NCBI RefSeq assembly: GCF_007565055.1
Contig: NC_044558.1
Span: 77,463,444-77,527,443 of the forward strand
Direction: 5' to 3'
DNA length: 64,000 nt
Source: Rhinopithecus roxellana
Taxonomy: Eukaryota > Chordata > Mammalia > Primates > Cercopithecidae
The notes below the pieces were generated by a model. The model ran no database searches. It saw only the letters and a list, made by a program, of their open reading frames with translations, and had not been told where the DNA came from. The position numbers were made by a program, and so were the translations under genes. This document shows positions 10,841 to 22,409 of this stretch, piece by piece (the first letter of the stretch is position 1; each line of letters begins with the position of its first letter).

Positions 10841-11731
10841 ATGACAAAGATACAGGTGTGGGGCGACCCCAGGAGCAAAGCAGGAACTCAGAGCTGCTGT
10901 CAGCCTGGCTGAGACCTCCTGTCAGTCCACAGGGACCAGGGCTTAATTGCAAGAAAAGAGTCTTAAAGCCAGGCCACATTTAGAGGAGCTGTAGCCTTCT
11001 GCCAAGAGATACAGCTGTCCTGAGAAGACCTTGATGGCAGGGAGCCAGGGAATATTCCCCGACTTCACTTTCTTCTCTCTTGCCAGTCTCCTGTGGTGCT
11101 TTCCGTGACCAAACCTGGCAGGGAGCCAGGGGCCATGGGTGCCCACTGGTGGTGTCCAGACCAACCTCGGCAGGCAGAGTCGAGAAGTATGGAGCCTGGG
11201 TCTGCAGAGACCAGCAGCAGATACCCAGCTTGGAAGATACCAGTGTAAGTCAGTGTTTTAGAAACAAACCAACATTGTTCAACTCTAGGTAGAGGCAGCT
11301 GCCTGGAGTCTGCTGCCTGATGAAGGCTCAGAGCGCGAAGCTTGAAGCCGCTTTCTTTTCGTGGAAAGGGAGATTCCCAAGCACTGACATAGTGTTCAAG
11401 ACACACAGGTTTCAGGTGAACAGTCTCTCAAAGTACGCTGACAAAGACTCAAGAGAAATGAAAGGCAGTAACACCCTCATCGCCTGACTCAAATCACATC
11501 TGAGTGTTCCCCACGTCTTTCCACCACTCCCTGGATTGGGGAAAGGTGGGACCAAGTGACTCCAAGGCTCCGTCTGACTCTGGGATACTCACCATGCCCG
11601 TGGCTGTGGCTGATCACAGCTTCATATGGATAAAGTAACAATTTTCTGCACTAAGCTTCTTGTTATTTCACAAACGAGAATGTTTTGTTTCAGAAGAATG
11701 AGAGCCTATTCTGGACTTGAGGTAGAAGATA
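10841..11731. other. Single-copy sequence
   Basis: No repeat recognised. Overlapping short frames on both strands (11065-11406 minus, 11080-11292 plus) lack any recognisable domain. Confidence 0.45.
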
Positions 11732-11740
11732 CCAAATATG

Positions 11741-12194
11741 TTTTTTTTTTAATTTTTTTTATTATACTTTAAGTTCTAGGGTACATGTGCATAACGTGCA
11801 GGTTTGTTACATATGTATACTTATGCCATGTTGGTGTGCTGCACCCATCAACTCGTCATCACCCATCAATTCATCATTTATATCATGTATAACTCCCCAG
11901 TGCAATCCCTCCCTCCTCCCCCCTCCCCATGATAGGCCCCGGTGTGTGATGTTCCCCTTCCCGAGTCCAAGTGATGTCATTGTTCAGTTCCCACCTATGA
12001 GTGAGAACATGCGGTGTTTGGTTTTCTCTTCTTGTGATAGTTTGCTAAGAATGATGGTTTCTAGCTGCATCCATGTCCCTACAAAGGACACAAACTCATC
12101 CTTTTTTATGGCTGCATAGTATTCCATGGTGTATATGTGCCACATTTTCTTAATCCAGACCGTCACTGATGGACATTTGGGTTGATTCCAAGTC
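11741..12194 (-). mobile_element. L1: L1PA-like 3' end, tandem copy 1
   Basis: Reverse-complement L1 3' end: a poly-T tail, 3' UTR, then the end of ORF2. The minus-strand frame 11984-12166 reads the C-terminus of the L1 ORF2 protein (HIYTMEYYAAIKKDEF and a terminal FSLIGGN). The copy stops at 'ccaagtc', where the poly-T of copy 2 begins. It shares with copy 2 an extra short duplication (cacccatcaactcgtc followed by cacccatcaattcatc) near 11842-11878. A target-site duplication (ccaaatatgtttt, 11732-11744) lies only at its left. Confidence 0.92.
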
Positions 12195-12675
12195 TTTTTT
12201 TTTTTTTTAATTTTTTTTTTTTTATTATACTTTAAGTTCTAGGGTACATGTGCATAACGTGCAGGTTTGTTGCATATGTATACTTGTGCCATGTTGGTGT
12301 GCTGCACCCATCAACTCGTCAGCACCCATCAATTCATCATTTATATCATGTATAACTCCCCAATGCAATCCCTCCCTCCTCCCCCCCCATGATAGGCCCC
12401 GGTGTGTGATGTTCCCCTTCCCGAGTCCAAGTGATCTCATTGTTCAGTTCCCACCTATGAGTGAGAACATGCGGTGTTTGGTTTTCTCTTCTTGTGATGG
12501 TTTGCTGAGAATGACGGTTTCCAGCTGCATCCGTGTCCCTACAAAGGACGCAAACTCATCCTTTTTTATGGCTGCATAGTATTCCATGGTGTATATGTGC
12601 CACATTTTCTTAATCCAGTCTGTCACAGATGGACATGTGGGTTGGTTCCAAGTCTTTGCTATTGTGAATAGTATT
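12195..12675 (-). mobile_element. L1: L1PA-like 3' end, tandem copy 2
   Basis: The same L1 segment repeated head to tail, extended about 20 bases further into ORF2 ('tgctattgtgaatagt'). The frame 12444-12626 (minus) again gives the ORF2 C-terminus. By eye it differs from copy 1 by roughly 17 substitutions over about 440 bases. The matching right-hand target-site duplication (ccaaatatgtttt) is at 12676-12688, so one pair of duplications encloses both copies. Confidence 0.92.
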
Positions 12676-12688
12676 CCAAATATGTTTT

Positions 12689-14224
12689 AATGTTCTTTCA
12701 GAGATTCTATTTGAGAAAAATAAGCTTTTATTCTACAAATGTTTATTGCTCTCATTGTCTGTATAGCTCTTCAGGTGCAAATGAATATAATCCACATGTA
12801 GTATTAGACATTTCACTTTGCCTTAATACAGCAATCATGAACACAGATTAGCTGTGCAGAACGAAGCCTACTTGTATTACAGTTGATGGAATGTATATAC
12901 ATTGGCTTTTGTTTTACTTATAAATTTGTTATAGAGATATTTATTGGGCACACATATAACTGGTACTGGCATCATTGCTCTGCCAAAGTGTTTTGTTTAT
13001 TTTTAGTGAAATCATGGATGTATTAGAATTAATTCAATTGTAGTTAATTAAATGTCCAAAATAATCTTTCTACTATGGTGTACTGATTAATTTTTAATAG
13101 TAGGATCTCTGAAGATTATTATTAGTTATACTGATATAAAGGCCATATAGCACCTAATTTACAAATTATAATATACAATATCCATTATTTTAAATTTTAT
13201 ATAGCCAATTTATTTTGAGTTTACACCTTTAATTTCAGTGTGACTTGCTATGTCTTGCAAATTTCGCTATCGGTTTTTATAATTTTTATCAACAACAATT
13301 GTGTCACAAAATCAGATACTGATATATGCTTGATACTTATTGGATTCAGCAACGAAGCTGCTACATCCCTCAATAAGACTTATGGTTCTGACACAAATAA
13401 TAGTTGATACTTTCATTTATGTTAACAAGAAAAATGAAAATGAAACATCTAACATGTATCTTGGAATTGTATTGCATTCATCACTGCTATCAGGGACTTC
13501 TTTCCTGAATTTGATAATAGCTTTTGAACAATGGAAAGTTATTTATTCTCTCAACACTTTTGCTATTGACAATGAAATGGCTATAAACCCAAAATACTTT
13601 TAAGTTTAATTTACATTTTAAACTTTTTCTCCACTACTTTCTTAAGTCTAACCAATCAACAAAATAATCAAGTCCTGATTTCTAGTGTGTGTTATTTCTC
13701 TGGTGTAAACACCTCCACTGTAGCTGGTTTCAAGCTTCCAATGTCATATCACCAAATGTGGAGTTGCACACCATTGTACATTATTTCCTTTAAGAACATA
13801 CACAATAGTAAAATGTAGTAAAATAACTTGGAAGTGATGAGTTTTGATTATTGATTACATTTGCTTTTATTATCATTTATTTAATTGCAAGTTTTCACAA
13901 TTTAATTTTTAATAATGACTGTGTTTAACCATCAGTGATTCCTGGAAATTTAACAATTGCCTCTTTTGAGCCTAGAAAAGGAAACTTCAGCGTGCACTGT
14001 ATGTTCATCCTAACCCTTCAGTGCTAGATCCAAGGGACAGGGAGGCAAAATATTATCAGTACCGTATCCTTTCCCCATGCGTCTCATTTTGTTAACTTTA
14101 TTGCTGCCATCCTGGCCACCTTTCTGCTGCACAAACACCCTAAGTTCATTCCCACCACAAAGCTTCTGAATTTACTATTTCCTGGACCAGAGCATTCCCT
14201 GTTTTCAAATAAATGACTATACTT
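12689..14224. other. AT-rich single-copy sequence
   Basis: A long CpG-poor AT-rich stretch with no recognised repeat. The 87-codon frame at 13340-13603 has no recognisable domain. Confidence 0.45.
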
Positions 14225-14600
14225 TATCAAATAGAGCTTTGCTAAAATTAATTTTTTATGACTACATAATAGATGTATATATTTTGGGGGCACCTGTGAT
14301 AATTTGGTACACTCATATGATGTGTTGAGTTCAAATCAAGGTAACTGGGATTTTCATCATCTTAAATATTTATCTTTTCTTTATGGCAGGAACACTCAAG
14401 TTATGCTCTTATCGCTATTTTGAAATGTACAATAGATTAGTGTTAACTATAGTCATTCTCCTGCCCTGTTGAACATTAGGTCTTCTTTCTGCTAATGGTA
14501 TTTTTGTATCCATGAATCAACCTTTCTTCTTCCCCCTTTCCCTCATCCTTCCTGGCCTCTGGTTACCACCAATTTAGCTCTCCCTTATACACCTACCCTA
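14225..14600 (-). mobile_element. L1: Old L1 (L1MA/MB-type) 3' UTR fragment
   Basis: Reverse-complement L1 3' UTR: 'tgtatatattttgggggcac' near 14274, 'cgctattttgaaatgtacaa' near 14412, 'tgttaactatagtcattctc' near 14441, and the C-rich block near 14530-14580. It is diverged and truncated at both ends. Confidence 0.85.
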
Positions 14601-15239
14601 CACAATCACACGATTTATGGTCAATTGTTCCCATTTGAAAATGTAAGTTCAATGTTGTCATATTTTCTGTTTCTTCAAGAAAATCCAGAAACCTGGGTTT
14701 GTACATGAAATCTCACAATTAAGGAAAACAATGCTGCCCAAATCCATTATTTCCTTGGACCATATTCAGCCTATGATATTACAATGTTCAATCCCTATTG
14801 ATAGTACCCGCAACTAACCCCACTGGCCTGACAAGCATTGTGATATTCATGGTCACATCATTGGAGGGAGGCTGGAGGAGAAAGGACATTGTTGAGAAGA
14901 GCCACAATGAGTGTGCTGAGTCAGTGCTAAAGAAGAGGGAACGTAAGTTACTCATACACACCCATACAAAAGTAGGGTGCCGTGATGGTGTTGAACAATG
15001 ATGCTGAGTACTGGGAATCACCATCACCTTGTCCTTCTGGGTCCACAGCAGACATCACTAGCTGATCATGGCACAGTCTGTCCCAGAGCACCAGCACAGC
15101 CTTATGATGCTTCTCACCATGGCGTGCCGGTGACCAGCCAGCATGATGGGGCTCACTTGCGAAGCTTGGTATAAGCTTAACTCACACATCCCCTTGTCCA
15201 TGAGGCTCTTCTTGTCTTTTTGGATGTAATAACTTATCC
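14601..15239. other. Single-copy sequence
   Basis: No repeat or exon recognised. Minor overlapping ORFs on both strands (14788-15027) are not supported. Confidence 0.4.
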
Positions 15240-15949
15240 ATGTTGGATTCTGTGCAGAAAGGAGTTAACAAAACCAGCCTGTGACTGTATTTGCAAGGTT
15301 GGCCCCTGGCTGGCATAGGGTAACAAATTTTGGGAGGGTTCCCACCATTTCCTGATATGAATGGCTCACTGTGCCTGCCAAACAACATGCCTTTTGCTGA
15401 ATATCTGCTTTCCTTCTGGGATCTGGCATTGTGGCACATGGTAGGCAGTGGGTACCCAGGTGAGCAGCTCCCATGATACAGCTGAGTCCTTGAGCCTCTA
15501 AGGAGCATCCCTGTATACGGCATTTCACATGGGTCATCACGGCTCATCTCTGGATGAATTAGACACATCCTGTGTGACTCCATGGGAGAGGACTCCGGAA
15601 GCTTGCTACTAGTTTCCTCTGAACTCTGCCCCATGCACTCTTTCTCTTTACCAATTTTTCTTTGTGTGGTTTTGCTATAATAAATCATAGTGGTGGGGAT
15701 GACTACACGCTTAGTCTTGTGCATTGTCCTAGTGAATCTTTGAACCTGACCTGGTCTTGGGCACCCAGACACAGATCCCACGGCATCATGTGCATCCCCC
15801 TGTGGAGATATAAGTCTATCGCATTTCACTTCTGTCCTCGTGGCTCTCCTTATGGTGCATGGTGCATCCATAATAAATTCCTCCTGAAAAAAATGATGTG
15901 TATAGATGCCAATGGGCAGGGCATCTGAGAAAAAAAATTCATGTCTCAT
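15182..15949 (-). other. 255-codon open reading frame, probably not a gene
   Basis: This is the longest uninterrupted frame in the window. It begins 'MRHEFFFSDALPIGIYTH' and ends shortly before 15182. Composition is unremarkable and I recognise no domain, signal peptide, membrane segment or retroviral motif. It lies antisense across LTR-like sequence, which argues for a chance open frame. A single frame of this length in 64 kb is not surprising. Confidence 0.2.
15240..15780 (+). repeat. Probable ancient LTR, family not assigned
   Basis: The 3' part has the layout of an LTR end: an AATAAA at 15680-15685 ('ctataataaatcatag'), then 'gtgaatctttgaacctgacc' and 'cttgggcacccagacaca' at about 15762-15779. 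The left boundary is uncertain. A second AATAAA-containing block follows at 15870-15890. Confidence 0.45.
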
Positions 15950-16639
15950 GAGAGCTCTGGAGGCTATATTTTAAGGACTCTCAGAGAAACAAAAGCTCGC
16001 TAGTTCTTTTCTGCATATGTTATTTCTTAGGATGTGACCAGCCTTTCCTAGGCCTTTCCAAGACCTTTCCACCCCAAGCTAAATTGTCATTTTTATGGAC
16101 ACTACCTTTGTCAGTGGAGCTGATGAATACCACTTGCTGCTCAGAGCACCTGCAAATTTCTTCTACAAATGGAGCATGTGTGCATGCAATCATGTGCCAA
16201 GCAAGGCAAACGGGGCTTATCCAGAGGCAACAATTCCTTCTAGAACTTAAATCATGCCTGGAGGAGTGAGCATCAACTCTGCAAAAGTGGCTGTGTGTTA
16301 ATGCCTTTCACAAGTGCAAGAGTCCAACATAGCCAAGAAACACAAAGGATGATGCACAGTATGTGATAAAGTACCTGAGCAGATGCACAGGACGTGCTTT
16401 TGGTGGTTTTCCTAGGAAGAGAGTCATTAGTGTCCACTAGAACCTTAGAGTGGTACTCCCTTTACCCTCTCCCAATTCGAAAGAATGATGGAAAAACACA
16501 AGGGTAGCTATGGAAGGCATAAGAATACCTAATCGCCTTTCTAACCTGCCTTCTAGGAGCTCAAAGTCTAACATTCGAACTTTACATACAGTGACTCCCA
16601 TTAAAATGCCTGGTATTGCACGGCAGAAAACAGAATAGC
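15950..16639. other. Single-copy sequence
   Basis: No repeat or coding feature recognised. GC content is moderate. Confidence 0.4.
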
Positions 16640-16850
16640 ATATTTATGTAGTATGGGGATTGGGTATCTACAGGGCTGGGCTCACAGTCCAAGATCCACC
16701 ACTTACAAAGTAGCCACTTACACACTCCGAGCCTCAGTTTTCCCAACTGTAAAATCCACTGAAGAGCACACAGCACATGGATTTGTTGGGGAAATGTGAT
16801 AATACAAGTCTTCATGTCATTTCTGACCATAGTCAGAGCTTCATGCTTGA
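16640..16850 (+). repeat. MIR: MIR (ancient tRNA-derived SINE)
   Basis: Typical MIR text in order: 'gggctgggctcacagtccaa', 'ccaccacttacaaagtagc', then the conserved core 'gagcctcagttttcccaact' followed by 'gtaaaat'. Divergence is high, as expected for a Mesozoic SINE. Confidence 0.75.
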
Positions 16851-17904
16851 AAAAGGTTAGCCATGATAATTGTTGCAGGTTGGGCCTCCCTGGAAAATGT
16901 GTCTAAGATGGGGTTTCATATGGATAATGTTTATTAAATAATGTCCTTAGGACTATCACAGTGGAAGGAAGGGAGGAGAATTGGGCAGGAGATGATGACA
17001 CCCAGGCAGGTCCAAGGACAGCCTTGGCTGATCCTATAGGCAGGCTCTGGAATGGAATAGCCCAGCCGAGTTGGGAGGGTATTCCATTGGGGATTGAACT
17101 GTGAGGCTGAAGTGGCCGTGCATGTAAGCGCCTGCCTCAATCAGTCATTGGATGTGGGCTACCCAGGTGGGACATGGCCTTAGGAGAGGCAGCGCTCTGC
17201 AGGCGAGGCTGCCCTTGAAGGAGCTGGTAGCTGAAGATGCTCAGCTGACCGCATTCCCAGAAGCTCAGGAAAAAGCTCCTCCTTGCTGGCATGGGGAAGT
17301 TCTAAGCACAGTGAGGATGGGGGTGATGATGAAGATAATGGTGATGAGATACATGGTCCAAAACAGAGTCAAAGGTGATGCTTTACAGGCTAGGTTGATG
17401 GAGGCAGAAAGAAACCACTTTCCTCTGTACTTTAAGCTGCCTGTCACTGTCATGTTCTGTGCACGTTCTCATCACCTGCCCGCTGCAGGAGATTTGGTTT
17501 TGATCTATTTTAAGATGTGTTTTCAACTGAGCTCAGATTGGGGCTATGTGGAGGGCTCTCAGAGACCGGTTTCAGCATCTGCACAATTTCTTTAAGTGCC
17601 ACCTGCCTGTGGCTGTGTAATGGGCTTGGGTAATTACAGCTGACATTGCAATCGGCTTTCAGTTTTAAACACATGGAAAAAAGCCTCTGAAGGACCTAGT
17701 TGAAGTTTATCAACTAGTTTATCTTGTCAATGGATTTTATCCTCCACCACCATCACTTATAAGTGAGCTTGGCTTTAATTAAGAGAAAAGTTATTCAGGC
17801 AATAATAGAAACATTGCTTTCCTTACCCGGAGAGCGGTCTGCTTAAAAGCTCAGGCCTGGATCACAGCATTGCCAGATCAAGACCACTGGTGCCTAGAGA
17901 AGGT
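16851..17904. other. No confident assignment
   Basis: The segment 16870-17150 has the feel of an old LTR, but I cannot name it. A 147-codon frame (17152-17595, plus) with an opposite 62-codon frame shows no domain. The rest is single-copy. Confidence 0.35.
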
Positions 17905-18672
17905 TGTATAGCACCCCCCAACAACTCATGCCTACACAGAACCTCAGAATGTGACCTTATTTAGAAACAGGGGTCTTTGAAGCTGTGTTAAGAGAAGGTC
18001 ATACTGGAGTAGGGTGAGCCCTAAATCCAGTGATAGTGTCCTTATCAAAAGACAAGATGACACATGGAGACACAGAGAGAAGATGACCACGGGAACACAG
18101 ACAGGGTGGAGAGATACAAGTAGATACGCAGATGCAAAGGAAATCCCAGGAAAGCCAAGGGTTTCCAGCAACACCAAAAGCTCAGAGAGAAACATGGAGC
18201 AGATTCTCCCTCTGAGATCTCAGGAGGAACCAACCCTGCCAGCACCTTGACTTTGAACTTCTGGCCTCCTGTCTTTGTGACAAAGTTCTGTTTTTCGTTT
18301 TGTTGGTGTTTTTTGTTGTTGTTTTGTTGTTTTGAGAGGGAGTCTTGCTCTGTCGCCCAGGCTGAAGTACAGTGGGGCGATCTCGGCTCACTGCAGCCTC
18401 TGCCCCATGGGTTCAAGCAATTCTCCTGCCTCAGCCTCCCGAGTAGCTGGGACTATAGGCGCACATCACCACGCCCAACTAATTTTTGTATTTTTAGTAG
18501 AGAGGGGTTTCACCATGTTGGCCAGGATGGTCTTCATCTCCTGACTTCATGATCCATCCGCCTTGGCATCCCAAAGTGCCAGGATTACAGGCGTGAACTA
18601 TGTGCCAGGCCAAGTTTTGCTGTTTTAAATCACCCAGTTTATGGTACTTTGTCACAGTAAAGTAAAAAATGG
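17905..18672 (+). mobile_element. MLT1: MLT1-type MaLR LTR split by an Alu
   Basis: The left part includes 'cctcagaatgtgaccttatt' (17942) and 'gggtgagccctaaatccagt' (18012). The right end is 'caccttgactttgaacttct' (18243), and after the Alu 'ctgttttaaatcacccagtt' (18620) with 'atggtactttgtcac' closing the LTR. Internal sequence of the element is absent, so this is a solo LTR. The Alu at 18296-18611 is younger. Confidence 0.85.
18296..18611 (-). mobile_element. Alu: Alu inserted in the MLT1 LTR
   Basis: Reverse-complement Alu with a (GTT)-interrupted poly-T tail and a head at 18605-18611. An imperfect target-site duplication is visible (aagttctg at 18283 against aagttttgctg at 18612), derived from the MLT1 3' end. 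Confidence 0.93.
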
Positions 18673-18998
18673 CAACCAAATGGCTGTTCCAGCAGCCATG
18701 CAATGCTAAAAGCAAACAAAGATATAAATACCATCCTAAGTTCAATAGGCTACAAAAATATGTAGGCAAGTGCCTTAGAGAAAGCTAACTGTTGATAACC
18801 AGTATGGTGAATGTCAAGGAACTACTAGAATTTACACAAGAAATCGATCACTTAAGGCTAAGACCAAAGGGGAAAAGAATAATTTTGGGTAAAGAATTTC
18901 CTCGACAGTGCAAGTCTGTATCTGTGATAAAGGCCATGTGGTTTTACTAAAGCTTTTGAAAAAACGGTTACACTATGAAAATAGTAATATTTACTGTG
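18673..18998. other. Single-copy sequence
   Basis: AT-rich, with nothing recognised. Confidence 0.45.
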
Positions 18999-19372
18999 TG
19001 ATATGATTTGGCTGTGTCCCTACCCAAATCTCATCTTGAACCGTAATCCCCATAATCCTCACACTTGAAGGGAGAGAACTGATAGGAGGTGATTGGAGCA
19101 TGGCGGTGGTTTTCCCCATGCTGTTCTCGTGATAGTGAGTGAGTTCTCACAAGATCTGATGGTTTTATAAGTGATGGTTTCCCTGCTCTTGCTCTCTTTT
19201 TTTGCCACCTTGTGAAGAAGGTGCCTGCTTCCCCTTCACCTTCTGCCGTGATTATAAGTTTCCTGAGCCCTCCCCAGTCATCTGGAACTGAGTCAATTAA
19301 ACTTCTTTCCTTTATAAATTACCCAGTCTCAAGCACAGTATCTTTATAGCACTATACAAACGAAGTAATACA
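18999..19372 (+). mobile_element. MST: Solo MaLR LTR, MST type
   Basis: Starts 'tgatatgatttggctgtgtc' and ends 'gaagtaataca'. Inside are 'gctgttctcgtgatagtgag', 'ggtgcctgcttccccttcac' and 'tttataaattacccagtctc', the layout of MSTA/MSTB LTRs. A near-perfect 5-bp target-site duplication (ctgtg at 18994-18998, ctgtt at 19373-19377) fixes both ends. No internal sequence flanks it, so it is a solo LTR. Confidence 0.9.
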
Positions 19373-19384
19373 CTGTTACTGTAA

Positions 19385-19590
19385 TTTGCTGAGTACTATG
19401 TGCAAGGCAATTCTCTAATCATTTATGAAGACTCTCTCATTTAATTCCCTCAACCCAGTGAGGTAGGTTTAATTATCACCTACGTTTTACCAGTAAGGAC
19501 ATCAACCTGCAGAGACTTCACAGTAATTTAACAAGATTTCACAGCTAGTGGAGTCAAAGGCTGGATTTGAACACAGAGATGCAATAGTAC
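19385..19590 (-). repeat. MIR: MIR
   Basis: Reverse-complement MIR: 'ctgagtactatgtgcaaggc' (19390), 'cccagtgaggtaggtttaat' (19454), then 'aagatttcacagctagtgga' (19534) and 'ggctggatttgaacacag'. Confidence 0.82.
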
Positions 19591-19788
19591 CGCCAACACC
19601 ACAACACACCAATCGTTCTACAATAAGGCCTTCCCTGAGCTTTCGTAAATCCACACTGGCTTGTCTTTGATTGTCTTGGGAGAGCTGTTTTGTAGATTAC
19701 GGATGGAGCAACTGCAGGATGCTGGGACTTCCACCTGCCAGTGTATGTTGTAAAATGCAGACTAAGCTGCCCAAGGCTCAGTTAACTT

Positions 19789-20091
19789 CCTTTTTTTTTT
19801 TTTTTTTTTTGAGACGGAGTCTTGTTCTGTAGCCCAGGCTAGAGTCCAGTGGTGCCATCTCGGCTCGCTGAAACCTCCGCCTCCCGGGTTCAAGTGATTT
19901 TCCTGCCTCAGTCTCCCGAGTAGCTGGGATTACAGGTGCCTGCCAACAAGCCCAGCTAATTTTTACATTTTAGTAGAGATGGGGTTTTGCCATGTTGGCC
20001 AGGCTGGTCATGAACGTCTGCCCTCAGGTGATCCGCCCGCCTCAGCTTCCCAAAGTGCTGGGATTATAGATGTGAGCCACCACACCCGGCC
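19789..20091 (-). mobile_element. Alu: Full-length Alu
   Basis: A complete reverse-complement Alu with a T-tail and a perfect 11-bp target-site duplication (cagttaacttc at 19778-19788 and 20092-20102). Confidence 0.96.
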
Positions 20092-20259
20092 CAGTTAACT
20101 TCTAAAAATGATAATGATCATGGTTCAGTTTGGGGTGATATTTGTCTCTGGGCTTATTTACATTTCTAGGTAACTCAGGCTTTGCTGTGACAGCCTGGAA
20201 ATGATATTGCAATTTGGCCACACACAAGAAAATTTTCTCTATTTTCCACAAATACTTTT

Positions 20260-20551
20260 GTTTGTTTGTTTTTTGAGACAGAGACTTGCTCTGTTGCCCT
20301 GGCTGGAGTGCAGTGGCACGATCTCAGCTCACTGCAACCTCCACCTCCTGGGTTCAAGCAATTTTTGTGCCTCAGCCTTCCAAGTAGCTGGGATTACAGG
20401 CACCTGCCACCACGCCCTGCTGATTTTTGTATTTTTGGTAGAGACAGGGTTTGACCCTGTTGGCCAGGCTGGTCTTGAACTCCTGGCCTCAACAGACCTC
20501 GGCCTCCTAGAGTGATGGGATTACAAGTGTGAGCCACCATGCCTGTCCTAT
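20260..20551 (-). mobile_element. Alu: Alu with small internal deletion
   Basis: A reverse-complement Alu with a (TTTG)n tail at 20260-20275, bracketed by a 10-bp duplication aaatactttt (20250-20259 and 20552-20561). The left arm lacks several bases between 'ggcctcaacagacc' and 'tcggcctcctag'. Confidence 0.94.
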
Positions 20552-20561
20552 AAATACTTTT

Positions 20562-20889
20562 TAGAATTCAACATCAAAGTTATTTAGCCCTTTGATGAAA
20601 CAAACTCAACAATGTGCTGTACAAATGCACGATCACAATGGTCAGGATGCGATAGCAAGTAAAATGAGCATTGGGAATTTAGACAAGACTAAAACCACAA
20701 GTCAACCAGAAAGTGATGGGCCCTGGGTGGTGCCCAAGGTACTTTAGGAAAAGCATAATGTTCACTTAGCAGAAATCCAAGGTGAAATGTAGTAACGGAC
20801 TTGTGTGCTATGTGGTTTACACACTTGAGTTTCCCCTTGCCTCCATGTAGGCTGGGTTTTCTAACTGCACCTGCAGTCATTTCTCTACG
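20562..20889. other. Single-copy sequence
   Basis: Nothing recognised. Short ORFs on the minus strand continue from the LTR. Confidence 0.4.
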
Positions 20890-21455
20890 TGATACAGGAG
20901 TTAAGAAGAAGTTACTTAGGTAGATAGTAAGGGTATAGGGGTCCTCAGTAAGGCTCTTCTTTTTAATGAAAAGCAGCCCCAAATTACTTTCCTTTCTAAC
21001 AAAGAGCAACCTGGAAAACCGAGCTGCAGATGTAGGTACCGGCAGTTGTGCCAATCACGTTCAAGATGGCGGCTCCATTTTCCCTTCTCTTTGTCAGCCA
21101 CATCTACAGTAAGAAGCAGACAAGATGGCACCCATCAACTAGAAAGCCCGTTAGCGTAATAAGATTAGGGTGGGGCAACCAGCCTTCCCCATGCACTATG
21201 TAAACATCATACCTGATCCAAGCAATCCTTGAGTCCTATGTAAATCAGACACCAACTTCTCCAGCCTTCCTATAAAATCTGCTGCTGTCGGCTGCCTCCC
21301 CACTTCTCACATGTCTCTCTCTCTCTCTCTCAAGAAGATGCTCTCGTCTCTCCTTTCTTCTATTAAACTTTCCACTCCTTAACACATCCACACGTATCCT
21401 TGTCCTGAATTCTTTCTCAGCGCAAGAATGAACCCCGGGACATATAGCCCACATA
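20890..21455 (+). mobile_element. ERV LTR, copy A of a three-copy set
   Basis: Starts 'tgatacaggagttaagaaga'. It contains 'gggtcctcagtaaggctctt' (20939), 'gttcaagatggcggctccat' (21058), a TATAAA box at 21271-21276, a CT tract at 21316-21332 and an ATTAAA polyadenylation signal at 21362-21367. It matches 35538-36150 (minus) and 60040-60676 (plus) along its whole length. It is probably ERV1 class; I could not name the family. No internal ERV genes flank it. Confidence 0.82.
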
Positions 21456-21865
21456 ATGTAGCCATTTCATAAGCACTCCCAGGGAATCAAGATAAAATGG
21501 ATTAAAATAGAATAATGAGTCTTCCCAACCATGTTCTTGACAGAAGCCCTCCCACAACAATAGATGAGCATCCAGAAAGACAAGAGATTTCTTATCCCAG
21601 GCCAACTCCCACCTAAGGAGTTGCTCCAGGTGATGTGAGAAGGGGAAGTGGTTTGACATGAAACTGAGCTAAACAATTGCACACACACACACGACATGGT
21701 GACCGTGGCAAGGAGGGAAGCGGACATGGATGGAGGTCCAGGGAGCTGGATCCATACAAGGAGGCAGGAGATTTCTCTGAGGAAGTGAAGGTTAAACTGG
21801 GGTCTGAGTGGTGAGAGGTAGGTAACCAGGCAAGGAGGAGAGGAGAGAACATCTATCAGAGGGAA
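21456..21865. other. Single-copy sequence
   Basis: Nothing recognised apart from a short CA run at 21680-21693. Confidence 0.4.
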
Positions 21866-21889
21866 ATTAGTTTCATATTGCTGCATAAC

Positions 21890-21905
21890 AACACAGACAC
21901 ACACA

Positions 21906-21944
<39 letters not shown>
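21890..21944. repeat. (CA)n dinucleotide microsatellite
   Basis: A CA tract with two early CAGACA interruptions, then about 18 perfect CA units. It is a candidate polymorphic marker. The ORFs beginning 'MCVCVCV' come from this tract. Confidence 0.96.
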
Positions 21945-21947
<3 letters not shown>

Positions 21948-22409
21948 TAGCAGCTTAAAACAACACCCAGTTATCATGTCCCAGTTGCACAGGCTCATGT
22001 TCCACTGGGTTCTCTGCTGAGGTCTCACAAGACCCAAATCAAGGCACCCGCCAGAGTGGTGTCTTACCTGGAGGCTCCGGTAGGAGGATCTGCTTCCAGG
22101 CTCATTTAGTGATTGAAACAATTGTTTCTTGCAACTGTATAATTGAGATCTTCCTTGTTTCTCAGATGGCTATCAGCCAGGGGTCATTCTCCTCCTCTAA
22201 AGGCCACCTACACTCCTTACCAGGAGGTCCTCTGCATTGTCAAAGCTGGAACAACACGTTCAATCTTTCTTCTGCTTTGATTCTGACTTCCCCTTTCTCC
22301 AGCTGGAGAAAACTCTTGGATTTTAAAGAGCTTCTGTGATTTGCTTAGACCCACCTGGATAATCTCCCTATGTAAGGTCACTGATTAGTATCCTCAATTG
22401 CATCAGCAA

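Noticed and set aside
16640..16850. tRNA-like text in the MIR elements
   Set aside because: MIR heads derive from tRNA but lack an intact cloverleaf here; no tRNA gene is supported.
21316..21332. (CT)n in LTR copy A as a separate microsatellite
   Set aside because: Short and located within the LTR R region; counted as part of the LTR.
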